This document shows positions 7,134 to 13,883 of a DNA stretch of 18,435 nucleotides, in pieces; within the stretch, counting starts at the first letter, position 1; every line of letters begins with the position of its first letter. Under the pieces are notes generated by a model that was not told the DNA's origin, made no database searches, and saw only the letters and a list, made by a program, of their open reading frames with translations. The DNA is from Flavobacteriaceae bacterium UBA7433. Lineage in GTDB: Bacteria > Bacteroidota > Bacteroidia > Flavobacteriales > Flavobacteriaceae. The stretch spans positions 1 through 18,435 of the forward strand of contig DLQL01000006.1 in the NCBI GenBank assembly GCA_002477565.1, written 5' to 3'. Position numbers and translations under genes: made by a program.

Positions 7134-9225
7134 AAAAATTAATATTGCCTTGGTTGGGAATCCCAATACAGGAAAAACCTCGCTCTTCAACCAGTTGACG
7201 GGCATGACTCAAAAAGTCGGGAATTATCCGGGGATTACGGTCGACAAAAAACAAGGAGGGTGTAAATTGCCCGATGGAACGCTCGCACAGATTACAGATC
7301 TTCCGGGTACGTACAGCATCAATCCGAATTCTTTGGACGAGAGCATAGTCCTAGAGACACTTTTAGACACGGACAGCAAAGACTATCCGGATTTGGTGGT
7401 GGTGGTCGCCGAAGTAGAAAATATCAAAAGGAACTTGTTTCTGTTTACCCAGGTACAAGATTTAAAAATACCTGCAATTTTGGTCATCAACATGGCCGAT
7501 CAGATGGAACGAAAAGGCATATCGATAGACCTCAAAAAACTAAAAGAAGCCTTGAAGACCGAGATTGTCTTGATTTCTGCCCGTAAGAAAGAGGGCATTG
7601 AGGATTTGAAGCAAGCCATCGTCAACTACCAAGAAGTTCCTCGTGAAATTCCTTTTCAAATTTCTGGAAAAATTGACGTTGCCTATTTCAACGAGCTCAA
7701 AAACAGCTTGAAAGAATTTCCACTCTACAAGTCTTGGCTCTTGTTGACGCAAAAACAAGAAGCCTCTTTTGTATCCAAAACTTCAAGACGGATTTTGGCA
7801 TCTTTTAAGAAAGACCCAAAAAAGGTAAAAAAATACCAACACAAGGAGACCATTTACCGCTACAAGTTTATCAATGACATTTTAAAGAGAACGTATCTTG
7901 TTGACCCTTCCAAAGCCAAAGACCTGCGCAGCCGCTTGGACAAGGTGTTGACACACCGTGTTTTTGGCTATGTGATTTTCACGGGCATATTGCTCTTGGT
8001 GTTTCAATCGGTTTTTGATTGGGCTTCAGTTCCAATGGATTGGATTGACGGGTTTTTCTCCAATTTAAGTAAAACAGTCAAACACAGCCTTCCCGAAGGG
8101 GTGTTGACCAATTTGATTTCGGAAGGCATCATTCCTGGCATCGGAGGCATTGTTATTTTTATACCGCAAATCGCTATTTTGTTTTTATTTGTGGCCATTT
8201 TAGAGGAGACGGGCTACATGAGTCGCGTGGTCTTTTTGATGGACAAAATCATGCGGCGCTATGGGATGAGTGGCAAAAGTGTGATTCCCTTGATTTCAGG
8301 GACGGCCTGTGCCATTCCGGCGATCATGGCGACACGCAACATCGCGGGATGGAAAGACCGATTGATCACCATTTTGGTAACGCCTTTCACTACCTGTTCT
8401 GCACGACTGCCTGTATATGCCATTATCATCGCTTTGATCATTCCCGAAACCCGGGTTTTCGGACTGTTTAGTCTGCAAGGATTGGTCTTGATGGCCTTGT
8501 ATATTCTCGGCTTTGCTGCGGCTTTGCTTGCTGCTTATGTGCTCAACAAGGTGTTGAAAGTGGAAAGCAAAACTTTTTTTATCGTAGAAATGCCCAATTA
8601 TAAGTTGCCTTCTGTAAAGAATATTTTCTTCGAGGTGGTTGAAAAGACAAAAGCCTTTGTGCTGGGTGCTGGAAAAATTATTTTGGCCATTTCCATCGTC
8701 TTGTGGTTTTTGGCTTCCAACGGAAATAGAGACTTTAAAAATGCGACCCAACAGGTGACTGAGCAGTTTTCGGAATCGGAAATTTCAGAGGAAGCATTGG
8801 ACCAGAAAATCGCTTCCTACAAACTCGAGCACTCTTATATAGGGGTGATGGGAAAATTGATAGAACCGGCCATTGCTCCTTTGGGCTACGACTGGAAAAT
8901 AGGAATTGCATTGATCAGTTCTTTTGCTGCGCGAGAAGTCTTTGTCGGAACCTTGTCCACCATTTACAGTGTGGGTTCTGACGACGAAGGCACCATCAAA
9001 CAACGAATGGCAGCGGAAATCAATCCTGTGACCCAAAAAAAGAGGTTCAATTTTCCAGCCGGCATGTCGCTGATGGTATTTTACGCTTTTGCCATGCAGT
9101 GTATGGGCACCCTCGCGATTGTAAAAAAAGAAACCAAGTCTTGGAAATGGCCCATGCTACAATTGGTAGGAATGGGTCTTTTGGCCTATGTTTCCGCTTT
9201 GATTACCTTTGTGTTACTGAAATAA
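7123..9225 (+). CDS. feoB: Ferrous iron transport protein B
   Basis: FeoB is the inner-membrane Fe(II) transporter with an N-terminal GTPase. In the 700-residue form starting at ATG 7123, the G motifs are G1 G-N-P-N-T-G-K-T (12-19), G2 P-G-I-T-V (36-40), G3 D-L-P-G (59-62), G4 N-M-A-D (123-126) and G5 S-A-R-K-K-E-G (152-158). A helical GDI-like spacer runs to about 270, followed by the membrane domain. The two Gate motifs with conserved cysteines are visible as G-T-A-C-A-I-P-A-I-M-A-T-R (about 393-405) and F-T-T-C-S-A-R-L-P-V-Y (about 421-431). The frame stays open 18 codons upstream but deep inside feoA; the 11-base overlap start gives the family's normal N-terminus. A tiny Cys-rich gene follows after 7 bases. 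Confidence 0.97.
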   Translation: MSSKKINIALVGNPNTGKTSLFNQLTGMTQKVGNYPGITVDKKQGGCKLPDGTLAQITDLPGTYSINPNSLDESIVLETLLDTDSKDYPDLVVVVAEVENIKRNLFLFTQVQDLKIPAILVINMADQMERKGISIDLKKLKEALKTEIVLISARKKEGIEDLKQAIVNYQEVPREIPFQISGKIDVAYFNELKNSLKEFPLYKSWLLLTQKQEASFVSKTSRRILASFKKDPKKVKKYQHKETIYRYKFINDILKRTYLVDPSKAKDLRSRLDKVLTHRVFGYVIFTGILLLVFQSVFDWASVPMDWIDGFFSNLSKTVKHSLPEGVLTNLISEGIIPGIGGIVIFIPQIAILFLFVAILEETGYMSRVVFLMDKIMRRYGMSGKSVIPLISGTACAIPAIMATRNIAGWKDRLITILVTPFTTCSARLPVYAIIIALIIPETRVFGLFSLQGLVLMALYILGFAAALLAAYVLNKVLKVESKTFFIVEMPNYKLPSVKNIFFEVVEKTKAFVLGAGKIILAISIVLWFLASNGNRDFKNATQQVTEQFSESEISEEALDQKIASYKLEHSYIGVMGKLIEPAIAPLGYDWKIGIALISSFAAREVFVGTLSTIYSVGSDDEGTIKQRMAAEINPVTQKKRFNFPAGMSLMVFYAFAMQCMGTLAIVKKETKSWKWPMLQLVGMGLLAYVSALITFVLLK

Positions 9226-9232
9226 TATTCTG

Positions 9233-9352
9233 ATGTTACAAGAGATTCTTATTTATGTGTCACTGGGTTTGGCAGTATTGTATCTTCTTCGCAAATTTAT
9301 TTTCAAAGGAAAGTCCAAGGGAAATTGTGATGCCGATTGTGGATGTCATTAA
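9233..9352 (+). CDS. FeoB-associated Cys-rich membrane protein (39 residues)
   Basis: A very short gene beginning 7 bases after the feoB stop. The translation starts MLQEILIYVSLGLAVLYLLR, a single membrane helix, then a lysine-rich turn K-F-I-F-K-G-K-S-K-G and a C-terminal tail N-C-D-A-D-C-G-C-H with three cysteines and a histidine. This is the layout of the FeoB-associated Cys-rich membrane proteins found behind feoB in many Bacteroidota and Firmicutes. The positive-inside rule puts the Cys tail in the cytosol, where it could accept Fe(II) leaving the FeoB channel or stabilise the complex, like the unrelated FeoC. That role is inferred. The gene ends 31 bases before a strong terminator, closing the operon. 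Confidence 0.85.
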   Translation: MLQEILIYVSLGLAVLYLLRKFIFKGKSKGNCDADCGCH

Positions 9353-9383
9353 AATTTTCCGAAGTCACACCTTTCTAGACATA

Positions 9384-9422
9384 AAAACACCTCCAAAACG
9401 GGAAATATTTTGGAGGTGTTTT
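9384..9422. terminator. Bidirectional terminator between the feo operon and the TonB receptor
   Basis: The 15-base arms AAAACACCTCCAAAA and TTTTGGAGGTGTTTT pair perfectly around a 9-base loop (9399-9407). The T-rich end on both strands allows termination of feoAB from the left and of the TonB receptor from the right. Confidence 0.88.
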
Positions 9423-9446
9423 AAATTTGAGCAACCGGGTTTACGT

Positions 9447-11825
9447 TTAGAATTTTAAAGTCATCCCAACTAAAAAGTTTCTTGTTGCTTGAGGATAGTA
9501 CCCTTGTACTTCAAATGAAGTTGGTCCTGTCCAATTATCTAAATAAGTATAACCTCTGTCTACGTATTCTTTGTCAAAAATATTATTTACAACACCTGAA
9601 AATACAATAGATTTAAAAATCGAATTTGTTTTTAACTCATAGATAAAATTCAAATCACTTGTAAAGTAGTTCTCAAGTTTAGAGGCTTCAGTATCTGTGT
9701 TGCTTAAGTATTGCTCTCCCACAAATTTCGACAATAAAGAAACTTGAAAGCTCTCTGTGAGATTATAAGACAGCGTATTTCCAGCAATGATATTTGGCGA
9801 GAAAGCAATATTGGTAGTTCCAATATTTCTTTGAGCCCCGTCTCTGTCTAAAATAAAATTCTCGATTTTATTACTACTAATGGTTAGATTTTGATTGATA
9901 TTAAATTTTTTAGAAACTTTTACGTTTGCATCAATTTCTAATCCAACACGATAACTATCTTTTACATTTTCTCTTAAATATTCACCAACATCATTCAAAC
10001 CTCCCGTTTGAATCAATTGATTGTCATAAATCATACAATACAAATTTGTATTTAGTTGAACGATGTTGTTTTTTAAACGCCAACCCAATTCAAAATCATT
10101 TAATGATTCGTGTTTCACAGTTTCACCATTTTCAAAGTCACTTCGGTTTGGCTCTCTGTTTGCTCGTGCGTAGGAAGCGTAAATGCTATTTTCTTCATCA
10201 ATTAGATAGGTCAACCCCAACTTTGGATTAAAGAAATTAAATTTATTATTGACATTTAAAGGATTTCTATCTGATGTCAATCCATCAGTTTTGTAATTGA
10301 TAAACCTACCTTGAACATCAATCATCGCGATTAAGTTGTCAGTAAAATTGAAAGTCGCTTTCGAAAATATGCTAAAATCATTTTTAGTAGCATCACTAAA
10401 ATAATAACGATCTCTGATGTTTGCAGTTGGCGCAAACTGCTTTGCCCAAATGACTTCTCCAAAATGATCTCCTGTATAGTTACTATAAGAACCTCCAGAA
10501 ATAATTTCGAAACTACCCTTTTTGTATGTAATATTTCCATTAACAACATAGAAATGATTGTCCAACCAGCGTCTTACTATTAAATCTGTGGCAGGTTTTC
10601 CGTCCCATGTTGTCGTTGTCGCTTCTACAACATCATTATATTTGCTTGTAGCACTTTCTCCTTTAAATTGTTCGAAGAACCCTTTCCCACGGGTGTAGTT
10701 CAATCCAATATTGGTAGACCAATTATTGTCTAGTTTTTCATTCCAATGCAATTGGTAATGATCTTGCCAATAGTTGTCAGTCTCATTGTCATAAGTATAG
10801 GGGTTTTGACGGCGATTTTCTTTTAATTGAGTCGCATCGATACCATACCACGCTTGGTAAGTTTTTTCGTGTCCTCCGAAAACCAATGCCTTGATCAAGG
10901 TGTTTTCATCGGTATAACTTCCTTGTAAAAAATAAGTTGTTAAATCTGAAGAAGCCCTGTCGATGTATCCGTCAGATTTAATTTTAGACACTCTTCCCGC
11001 CAATTCAAAATGATTGTTTAGTTTTCCAGTTGTAAATTTTACGTTGTGTTTTCTTGTTCCGTAGGACCCAAAAGAATTCGAAATTTCTCCACCAGCCTCT
11101 TCAGAAACAGCGTCTGTTAAAATATTTAGACTTGCACCAAAAGCACCAGATCCATTTGTTGACGTACCAACACCACGTTGCAATTGTAAGTTTTCAACAG
11201 AAGAAGCAAAATCTCCCATGTTTACCCAAAACGTTCCTTGACTTTCGGCATCGTTGTATGGGATTCCGTTGATGGTAACATTTACACGTGAAGCATCAGA
11301 CCCACGTACACGTATGTAAGTGTAACCTACGCCAGCACCTGCATCAGAAGAAGAAACTACAGATGGTAAATAGTTCATTAAAATCGGGATGTCTTGACCT
11401 AAATTGCGTTTTGCCAATTCTTTTTTGCTGATGTTTGAATGCGTTACTGGGGCATTCGCTTTTACACGCACTGCAGATACCAATACTTCTTCTAGCGTAT
11501 TTTCAGATGCAATCAGTTGAAAAATAATTTGCTGATTTTCTTTGACTTCAACTGTTTTCGTAGTAGAAATATACCCTACATAAGAAACAGAAATCGTATA
11601 ATTTCCTGAAGGTAAATTTAAATTGAAACCACCATCAAAATTTGAAGTCGTTCCTTTGTTGAGTTCTTTGACAAGAACCGTAGCCCCTGATAACGGCTCT
11701 TGGTTTGAGTCAGTAACGAATCCTGAAAGTTGTAATCTTTGAGCATTTCCTACAATTGCAGTTAGGAGTAGGAGTAAAAAAGGTACGATAGTCTTCGCTT
11801 TTTTACAAAAATTGTTTTTTTTCAT
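9447..11825 (-). CDS. TonB-dependent receptor, predicted thiamine/thiamine-precursor importer
   Basis: A 792-residue outer-membrane receptor. Residues 1-28 are a signal peptide (lysines, then P-F-L-L-L-L-L-T-A-I-V-G-N-A before Q29). Residues about 30-110 form a carboxypeptidase-D-like beta-sandwich (G-F-V-T-D-S-N-Q-E-P-L-S-G-A-T). The segment E-E-V-L-V-S-A-V-R-V near 112-121 may hold the TonB box. The plug runs to about 240 with R-V-R-G-S-D-A-S-R-V and L-Q-R-G-V-G-T-S-T-N-G-S-G-A-F-G-A. The remainder is the barrel, ending in the aromatic F typical of outer-membrane strands. Substrate is inferred from the TPP riboswitch in its leader: riboswitch-controlled receptors of this kind are established thiamine importers in Bacteroides. 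The C-terminal half is clearly more AT-rich than neighbouring genes. Confidence 0.9.
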   Translation of the reverse strand: MKKNNFCKKAKTIVPFLLLLLTAIVGNAQRLQLSGFVTDSNQEPLSGATVLVKELNKGTTSNFDGGFNLNLPSGNYTISVSYVGYISTTKTVEVKENQQIIFQLIASENTLEEVLVSAVRVKANAPVTHSNISKKELAKRNLGQDIPILMNYLPSVVSSSDAGAGVGYTYIRVRGSDASRVNVTINGIPYNDAESQGTFWVNMGDFASSVENLQLQRGVGTSTNGSGAFGASLNILTDAVSEEAGGEISNSFGSYGTRKHNVKFTTGKLNNHFELAGRVSKIKSDGYIDRASSDLTTYFLQGSYTDENTLIKALVFGGHEKTYQAWYGIDATQLKENRRQNPYTYDNETDNYWQDHYQLHWNEKLDNNWSTNIGLNYTRGKGFFEQFKGESATSKYNDVVEATTTTWDGKPATDLIVRRWLDNHFYVVNGNITYKKGSFEIISGGSYSNYTGDHFGEVIWAKQFAPTANIRDRYYFSDATKNDFSIFSKATFNFTDNLIAMIDVQGRFINYKTDGLTSDRNPLNVNNKFNFFNPKLGLTYLIDEENSIYASYARANREPNRSDFENGETVKHESLNDFELGWRLKNNIVQLNTNLYCMIYDNQLIQTGGLNDVGEYLRENVKDSYRVGLEIDANVKVSKKFNINQNLTISSNKIENFILDRDGAQRNIGTTNIAFSPNIIAGNTLSYNLTESFQVSLLSKFVGEQYLSNTDTEASKLENYFTSDLNFIYELKTNSIFKSIVFSGVVNNIFDKEYVDRGYTYLDNWTGPTSFEVQGYYPQATRNFLVGMTLKF

Positions 11826-11851
11826 TTTTTTACAAATGAATAAAAAGAGGC

Positions 11852-11882
11852 AATTATTCTTAATTTTAAATTAATAATAATT
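11852..11882 (-). repeat. AT-rich inverted repeat between riboswitch and receptor start
   Basis: Two 15-base arms (11852-11866 and 11868-11882) pair with one mismatch. On the minus strand the hairpin is followed, after 5 bases, by a run of five T, and it ends 26 bases before the receptor ATG. It could be a weak terminator acting as the riboswitch expression platform, or a structure hiding the start region. An AT-only stem is weak, so this is tentative. Confidence 0.35.
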
Positions 11883-11912
11883 AGTATGCTGAATGCGTGT
11901 TTGTATAATAAC

Positions 11913-11925
11913 AACGCTTAGCGTT
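11913..11925 (-). other. Candidate anti-P1 hairpin at the 3' edge of the TPP aptamer
   Basis: AACGC-TAA-GCGTT is a perfect 5-3-5 hairpin. Its left arm contains AACG (11922-11925), the same bases that close P1 of the aptamer by pairing with CGTT (11994-11997). The two pairings exclude each other, which is how a switching helix would behave. The pairing is visible; the switching role is inferred. Confidence 0.35.
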
Positions 11926-11997
11926 TCCCTTGGCAGCATTACCTGCCCAGGTTCGTTGGGTATGATCTCAGCCTTGCGGCACCCCTTTATGAGAACG
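11922..11997 (-). ncRNA. TPP riboswitch (THI element)
   Basis: The minus strand carries the diagnostic thi-box blocks in order and with normal spacing: GGGGTGCC, a tiny GCAA loop, GGCTGAGA, ACCC, GAACCTG, GGTAATGC and AGGGAA. Helices can be traced: GGGT with ACCC (P2), GCC with GGC (P3), CCT with AGG (P4), and GGCAG with CTGCC around GTAATG (P5). P1 is short (CGTT with AACG). TPP binding to this aptamer normally turns expression off. It sits about 97 bases before the ATG of the TonB receptor and just behind a promoter, so it should control only that gene. Confidence 0.95.
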
Positions 11998-12000
11998 GAG

Positions 12001-12034
12001 CAAAACTAACACAGAAAGTTGGATAAAAAAACAA
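12001..12034 (-). promoter_or_regulatory. Predicted promoter of the riboswitch-receptor transcript
   Basis: On the minus strand TTG (12032-12034) and TAGTTTTG (12001-12008, followed by C) are separated by 23 bases, matching the flavobacterial TTG / TAnnTTTG promoter at the upper end of its spacing range. The predicted RNA start falls only a few bases before the first strand of the aptamer's P1. Confidence 0.6.
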
Positions 12035-12060
12035 GAATCGATTTTTATTTGGATTCCTGC

Positions 12061-12462
12061 TCAGAGATTCGGTTTTTTTCGATGTTCTTTTTTCAATCCT
12101 TGTGATTTTTTTTGTTGGAGTCGTTTTAAAATGGAAGCCTTGGTGGGTTTGCTCTTTTTCCTAGGTTTCGCTTCTTGTAGCCCTTCGGAGAGCAGCTTCC
12201 AAAAGCGGTCAAGGACCAATTTTTTATTTTGATGTTGGCTTCTCGTCTCCTCACATTGAAGAACGAGCGTGTTTTTTGAAGTCAATTTGGAGCGCAGTTT
12301 CACAGCCACACTTTCTTTTTCTTTTTCGGAGAGGCCTTTTGAGTTTTCGAGGGCGAAGGTCAGCTCTATTTTTGAAGACACCTTGTTGGCATGTTGTCCA
12401 CCAGGACCACTGCTGCGAATGGCTTTAAAGTAAAGTTCGCTAAGAATTTGTTTTGAATCCAT
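12061..12462 (-). CDS. arfB: Alternative ribosome-rescue factor ArfB (peptidyl-tRNA hydrolase)
   Basis: ArfB (YaeJ) frees ribosomes stalled on mRNAs lacking a stop codon by hydrolysing peptidyl-tRNA. The 133-residue protein has the release-factor catalytic loop S-S-G-P-G-G-Q-H-A-N-K-V at 17-28 (GGQ at 21-23), the L-Q-C-E-E-T-R-S-Q-H-Q-N-K segment (68-80), and a basic C-terminal tail K-P-R-K-K-S-K-P-T-K that in E. coli ArfB enters the empty mRNA channel. The frame is open to 12666, but the extra part overlaps the pnuC gene and does not resemble ArfB; ATG 12462 gives the family's usual compact N-terminus. It lies 67 bases after the pnuC stop on the same strand and ends 27 bases before the receptor promoter. 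Confidence 0.92.
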   Translation of the reverse strand: MDSKQILSELYFKAIRSSGPGGQHANKVSSKIELTFALENSKGLSEKEKESVAVKLRSKLTSKNTLVLQCEETRSQHQNKKLVLDRFWKLLSEGLQEAKPRKKSKPTKASILKRLQQKKSQGLKKEHRKKPNL

Positions 12463-12529
12463 CGCCTCAAAGTTAGGCAATTCTTTGTGACGCGAGGGTT
12501 TTGAATTAGGGCTGTTGGAAAAATGCGTT

Positions 12530-13159
12530 TCAAGCGTCTGGCAACTTTTGGTCCAGTCGCGCTTTCCACTGTTGTTGTCCTTGGTAAGCCAAAAACAAGA
12601 AAACAGCAAACTGAATGCCAGAAAAGCCAAGGCCTTTGACAAAATACAAAGGAATGGAAATCGCATTTCCGACCATCCAGAACCCCCAGTTTTCCAATTT
12701 TTTATTAGCCATCAACCACATCCCGGCAAAGAAGATACCGGTGGTCAGCGTGTCAAAATAATCTGTCATTTGATGGAACCTTCCCGAATAGCGATAGACC
12801 GCGGTAACCAAAACACTGGTGGAGCCAAAAATAAGGGCAACTTTGCGCCAATCTTTGGCATCACATCTAGAAATGGAAAGGGGATTGCCCCCTGTAGTTT
12901 TAGACCAAACCACCCATCCATACACACTCATCAAGGTGTAATATACATTGATGAGTAGGTCCCCGTACAAGGCGAATTGAAAACAGACAAAGGTGTAAAT
13001 CCCAGTACTTACCAGTCCTGTAGGGTAGACCCATATGTGCTCTCTTTTGGCAAATAGGACGCTGATGATTCCAAAGACAGCACCCGTAAGTTCCAACAGA
13101 ATGTCGGAGGGAGCAGCTGTTGTATAAGGTGCAGTAAAAAAGTCGAACAGGGAGTCCAT
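12530..13159 (-). CDS. pnuC: PnuC-family vitamin transporter (nicotinamide riboside or thiamine type)
   Basis: A 209-residue integral membrane protein with about seven hydrophobic segments. It has the family segment around L-I-N-V-Y-Y-T-L-M-S-V-Y-G-W-V-V-W, then a short loop and further helices, with W-M-V-G-N-A-I-S-I-P-L-Y near the end. PnuC proteins are channels/facilitators for nicotinamide riboside, and close relatives (PnuT, PnuX) move thiamine or riboflavin; substrate is trapped by phosphorylation in the cytosol. Substrate cannot be decided from sequence alone. A thiamine role is tempting because the TPP-riboswitch receptor gene lies downstream, but pnuC is upstream of that riboswitch and separated by arfB, so it is not directly controlled by it. 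No nadR or thiamine kinase gene is adjacent. Confidence 0.88.
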   Translation of the reverse strand: MDSLFDFFTAPYTTAAPSDILLELTGAVFGIISVLFAKREHIWVYPTGLVSTGIYTFVCFQFALYGDLLINVYYTLMSVYGWVVWSKTTGGNPLSISRCDAKDWRKVALIFGSTSVLVTAVYRYSGRFHQMTDYFDTLTTGIFFAGMWLMANKKLENWGFWMVGNAISIPLYFVKGLGFSGIQFAVFLFLAYQGQQQWKARLDQKLPDA

Positions 13160-13179
13160 GTTTTTTTGTTTTGTGAAAT

Positions 13180-13806
13180 TTAAGAGGTTGTGGGGACCGC
13201 GTAAACCAAAGTAAATTCTTCTATAGGTTCAAAGAAAATTTGATATGTTTCTTTGGCAGTGTCTGTCTTGATACTACCGCCTGTTTGTCTGTCTTTGAGC
13301 TCAAAGGGATTGATGGAGATGTGGTTTTTAAAAGACAGTCCTTCCAAAAAGGAACATTTGAACAAAGCCTCTTTGGCCCCCCAAATGACCGTCAAAAGGT
13401 CTGCGCTTGCTGTGGAATTCACAAAACGCATTTCTGTTCCGAGAAATTTAGGAGCGATGCGTTTTATTTTTTCGCGATTTTTTTCCATATCAATTCCCAC
13501 GGCATTGCTACCGATGGCAAGGGCTGCATAGTCAAAAGAATGGGTGATAGAAATGTGTTTTCCGTCTTTCAAATGAGGTTTTCCAGTGGTACTGTAATAA
13601 AGATCGCTGTCCGAATAACCGGCATGTTTCAACAAATGGCGGATGCTCATAAAACCTTTTTTATGAACCTCTGAACGCATCTGGGAAATGCGTTGCAAAC
13701 TAGAATCAATTAAGGAGATTCGCATCAATTCGTCCAGAGGCTCGCTAATTTTCCAAAGAAACACCGTCGTGTGTTTGTCAACGGGAATTGTTTTGATAAA
13801 AGGCAT
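13180..13806 (-). CDS. 4'-phosphopantetheinyl transferase superfamily protein
   Basis: This enzyme class transfers phosphopantetheine from CoA to a serine of carrier proteins. The 208-residue length and motif set fit the Sfp-like class: S-T-T-G-K-P-H-L (72-79), I-S-I-T-H-S-F-D-Y-A (85-94), the Mg-binding V-G-I-D-M-E (103-108, D106 and E108) and W-G-A-K-E-A-L-F-K (142-150, with K145 and E146). No carrier protein, polyketide or peptide synthase gene is present in the window, so it may serve the primary fatty-acid carrier protein or a distant pathway such as flexirubin pigments. ATG 13806 is 57 bases from the divergent ahcY start. pnuC follows 20 bases after its stop, suggesting a PPTase-pnuC-arfB transcript. 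Confidence 0.9.
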   Translation of the reverse strand: MPFIKTIPVDKHTTVFLWKISEPLDELMRISLIDSSLQRISQMRSEVHKKGFMSIRHLLKHAGYSDSDLYYSTTGKPHLKDGKHISITHSFDYAALAIGSNAVGIDMEKNREKIKRIAPKFLGTEMRFVNSTASADLLTVIWGAKEALFKCSFLEGLSFKNHISINPFELKDRQTGGSIKTDTAKETYQIFFEPIEEFTLVYAVPTTS

Positions 13807-13828
13807 TTATTTTGTCAATGTGTTTTCG

Positions 13829-13837
13829 TAAATTTGC
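13829..13837 (+). promoter_or_regulatory. Predicted -7 promoter element of ahcY
   Basis: TAAATTTGC is an exact TAnnTTTGC match, 26 bases before the ahcY ATG. A TTG lies 14 bases upstream, shorter than usual. Its position supports starting ahcY at 13864, since a longer open frame would put the promoter inside the gene. Confidence 0.55.
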
Positions 13838-13849
13838 AACTTAATTTCA

Positions 13850-13883
13850 CAAATATAACAACTATGCCTTCAGAAACAGCAAA
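13850..13883 (-). promoter_or_regulatory. Predicted promoter of the phosphopantetheinyl transferase gene
   Basis: On the minus strand TTTG (13880-13883) and TATATTTG (13850-13857) are 22 bases apart, fitting the flavobacterial consensus. The -33 part lies inside the ahcY coding region, and the promoter faces the ahcY promoter, so the two could interfere. Confidence 0.45.

Noticed and set aside
12463..12666. Upstream extension of the arfB frame with a signal-peptide-like hydrophobic start.
   Set aside because: It overlaps the pnuC 3' end in another frame, and ArfB is a soluble protein whose similarity begins at the ATG at 12462.
13771..13863. 31-codon N-terminal extension of ahcY.
   Set aside because: It covers the predicted ahcY promoter and overlaps the divergent phosphopantetheinyl transferase start; the family N-terminus begins at 13864.
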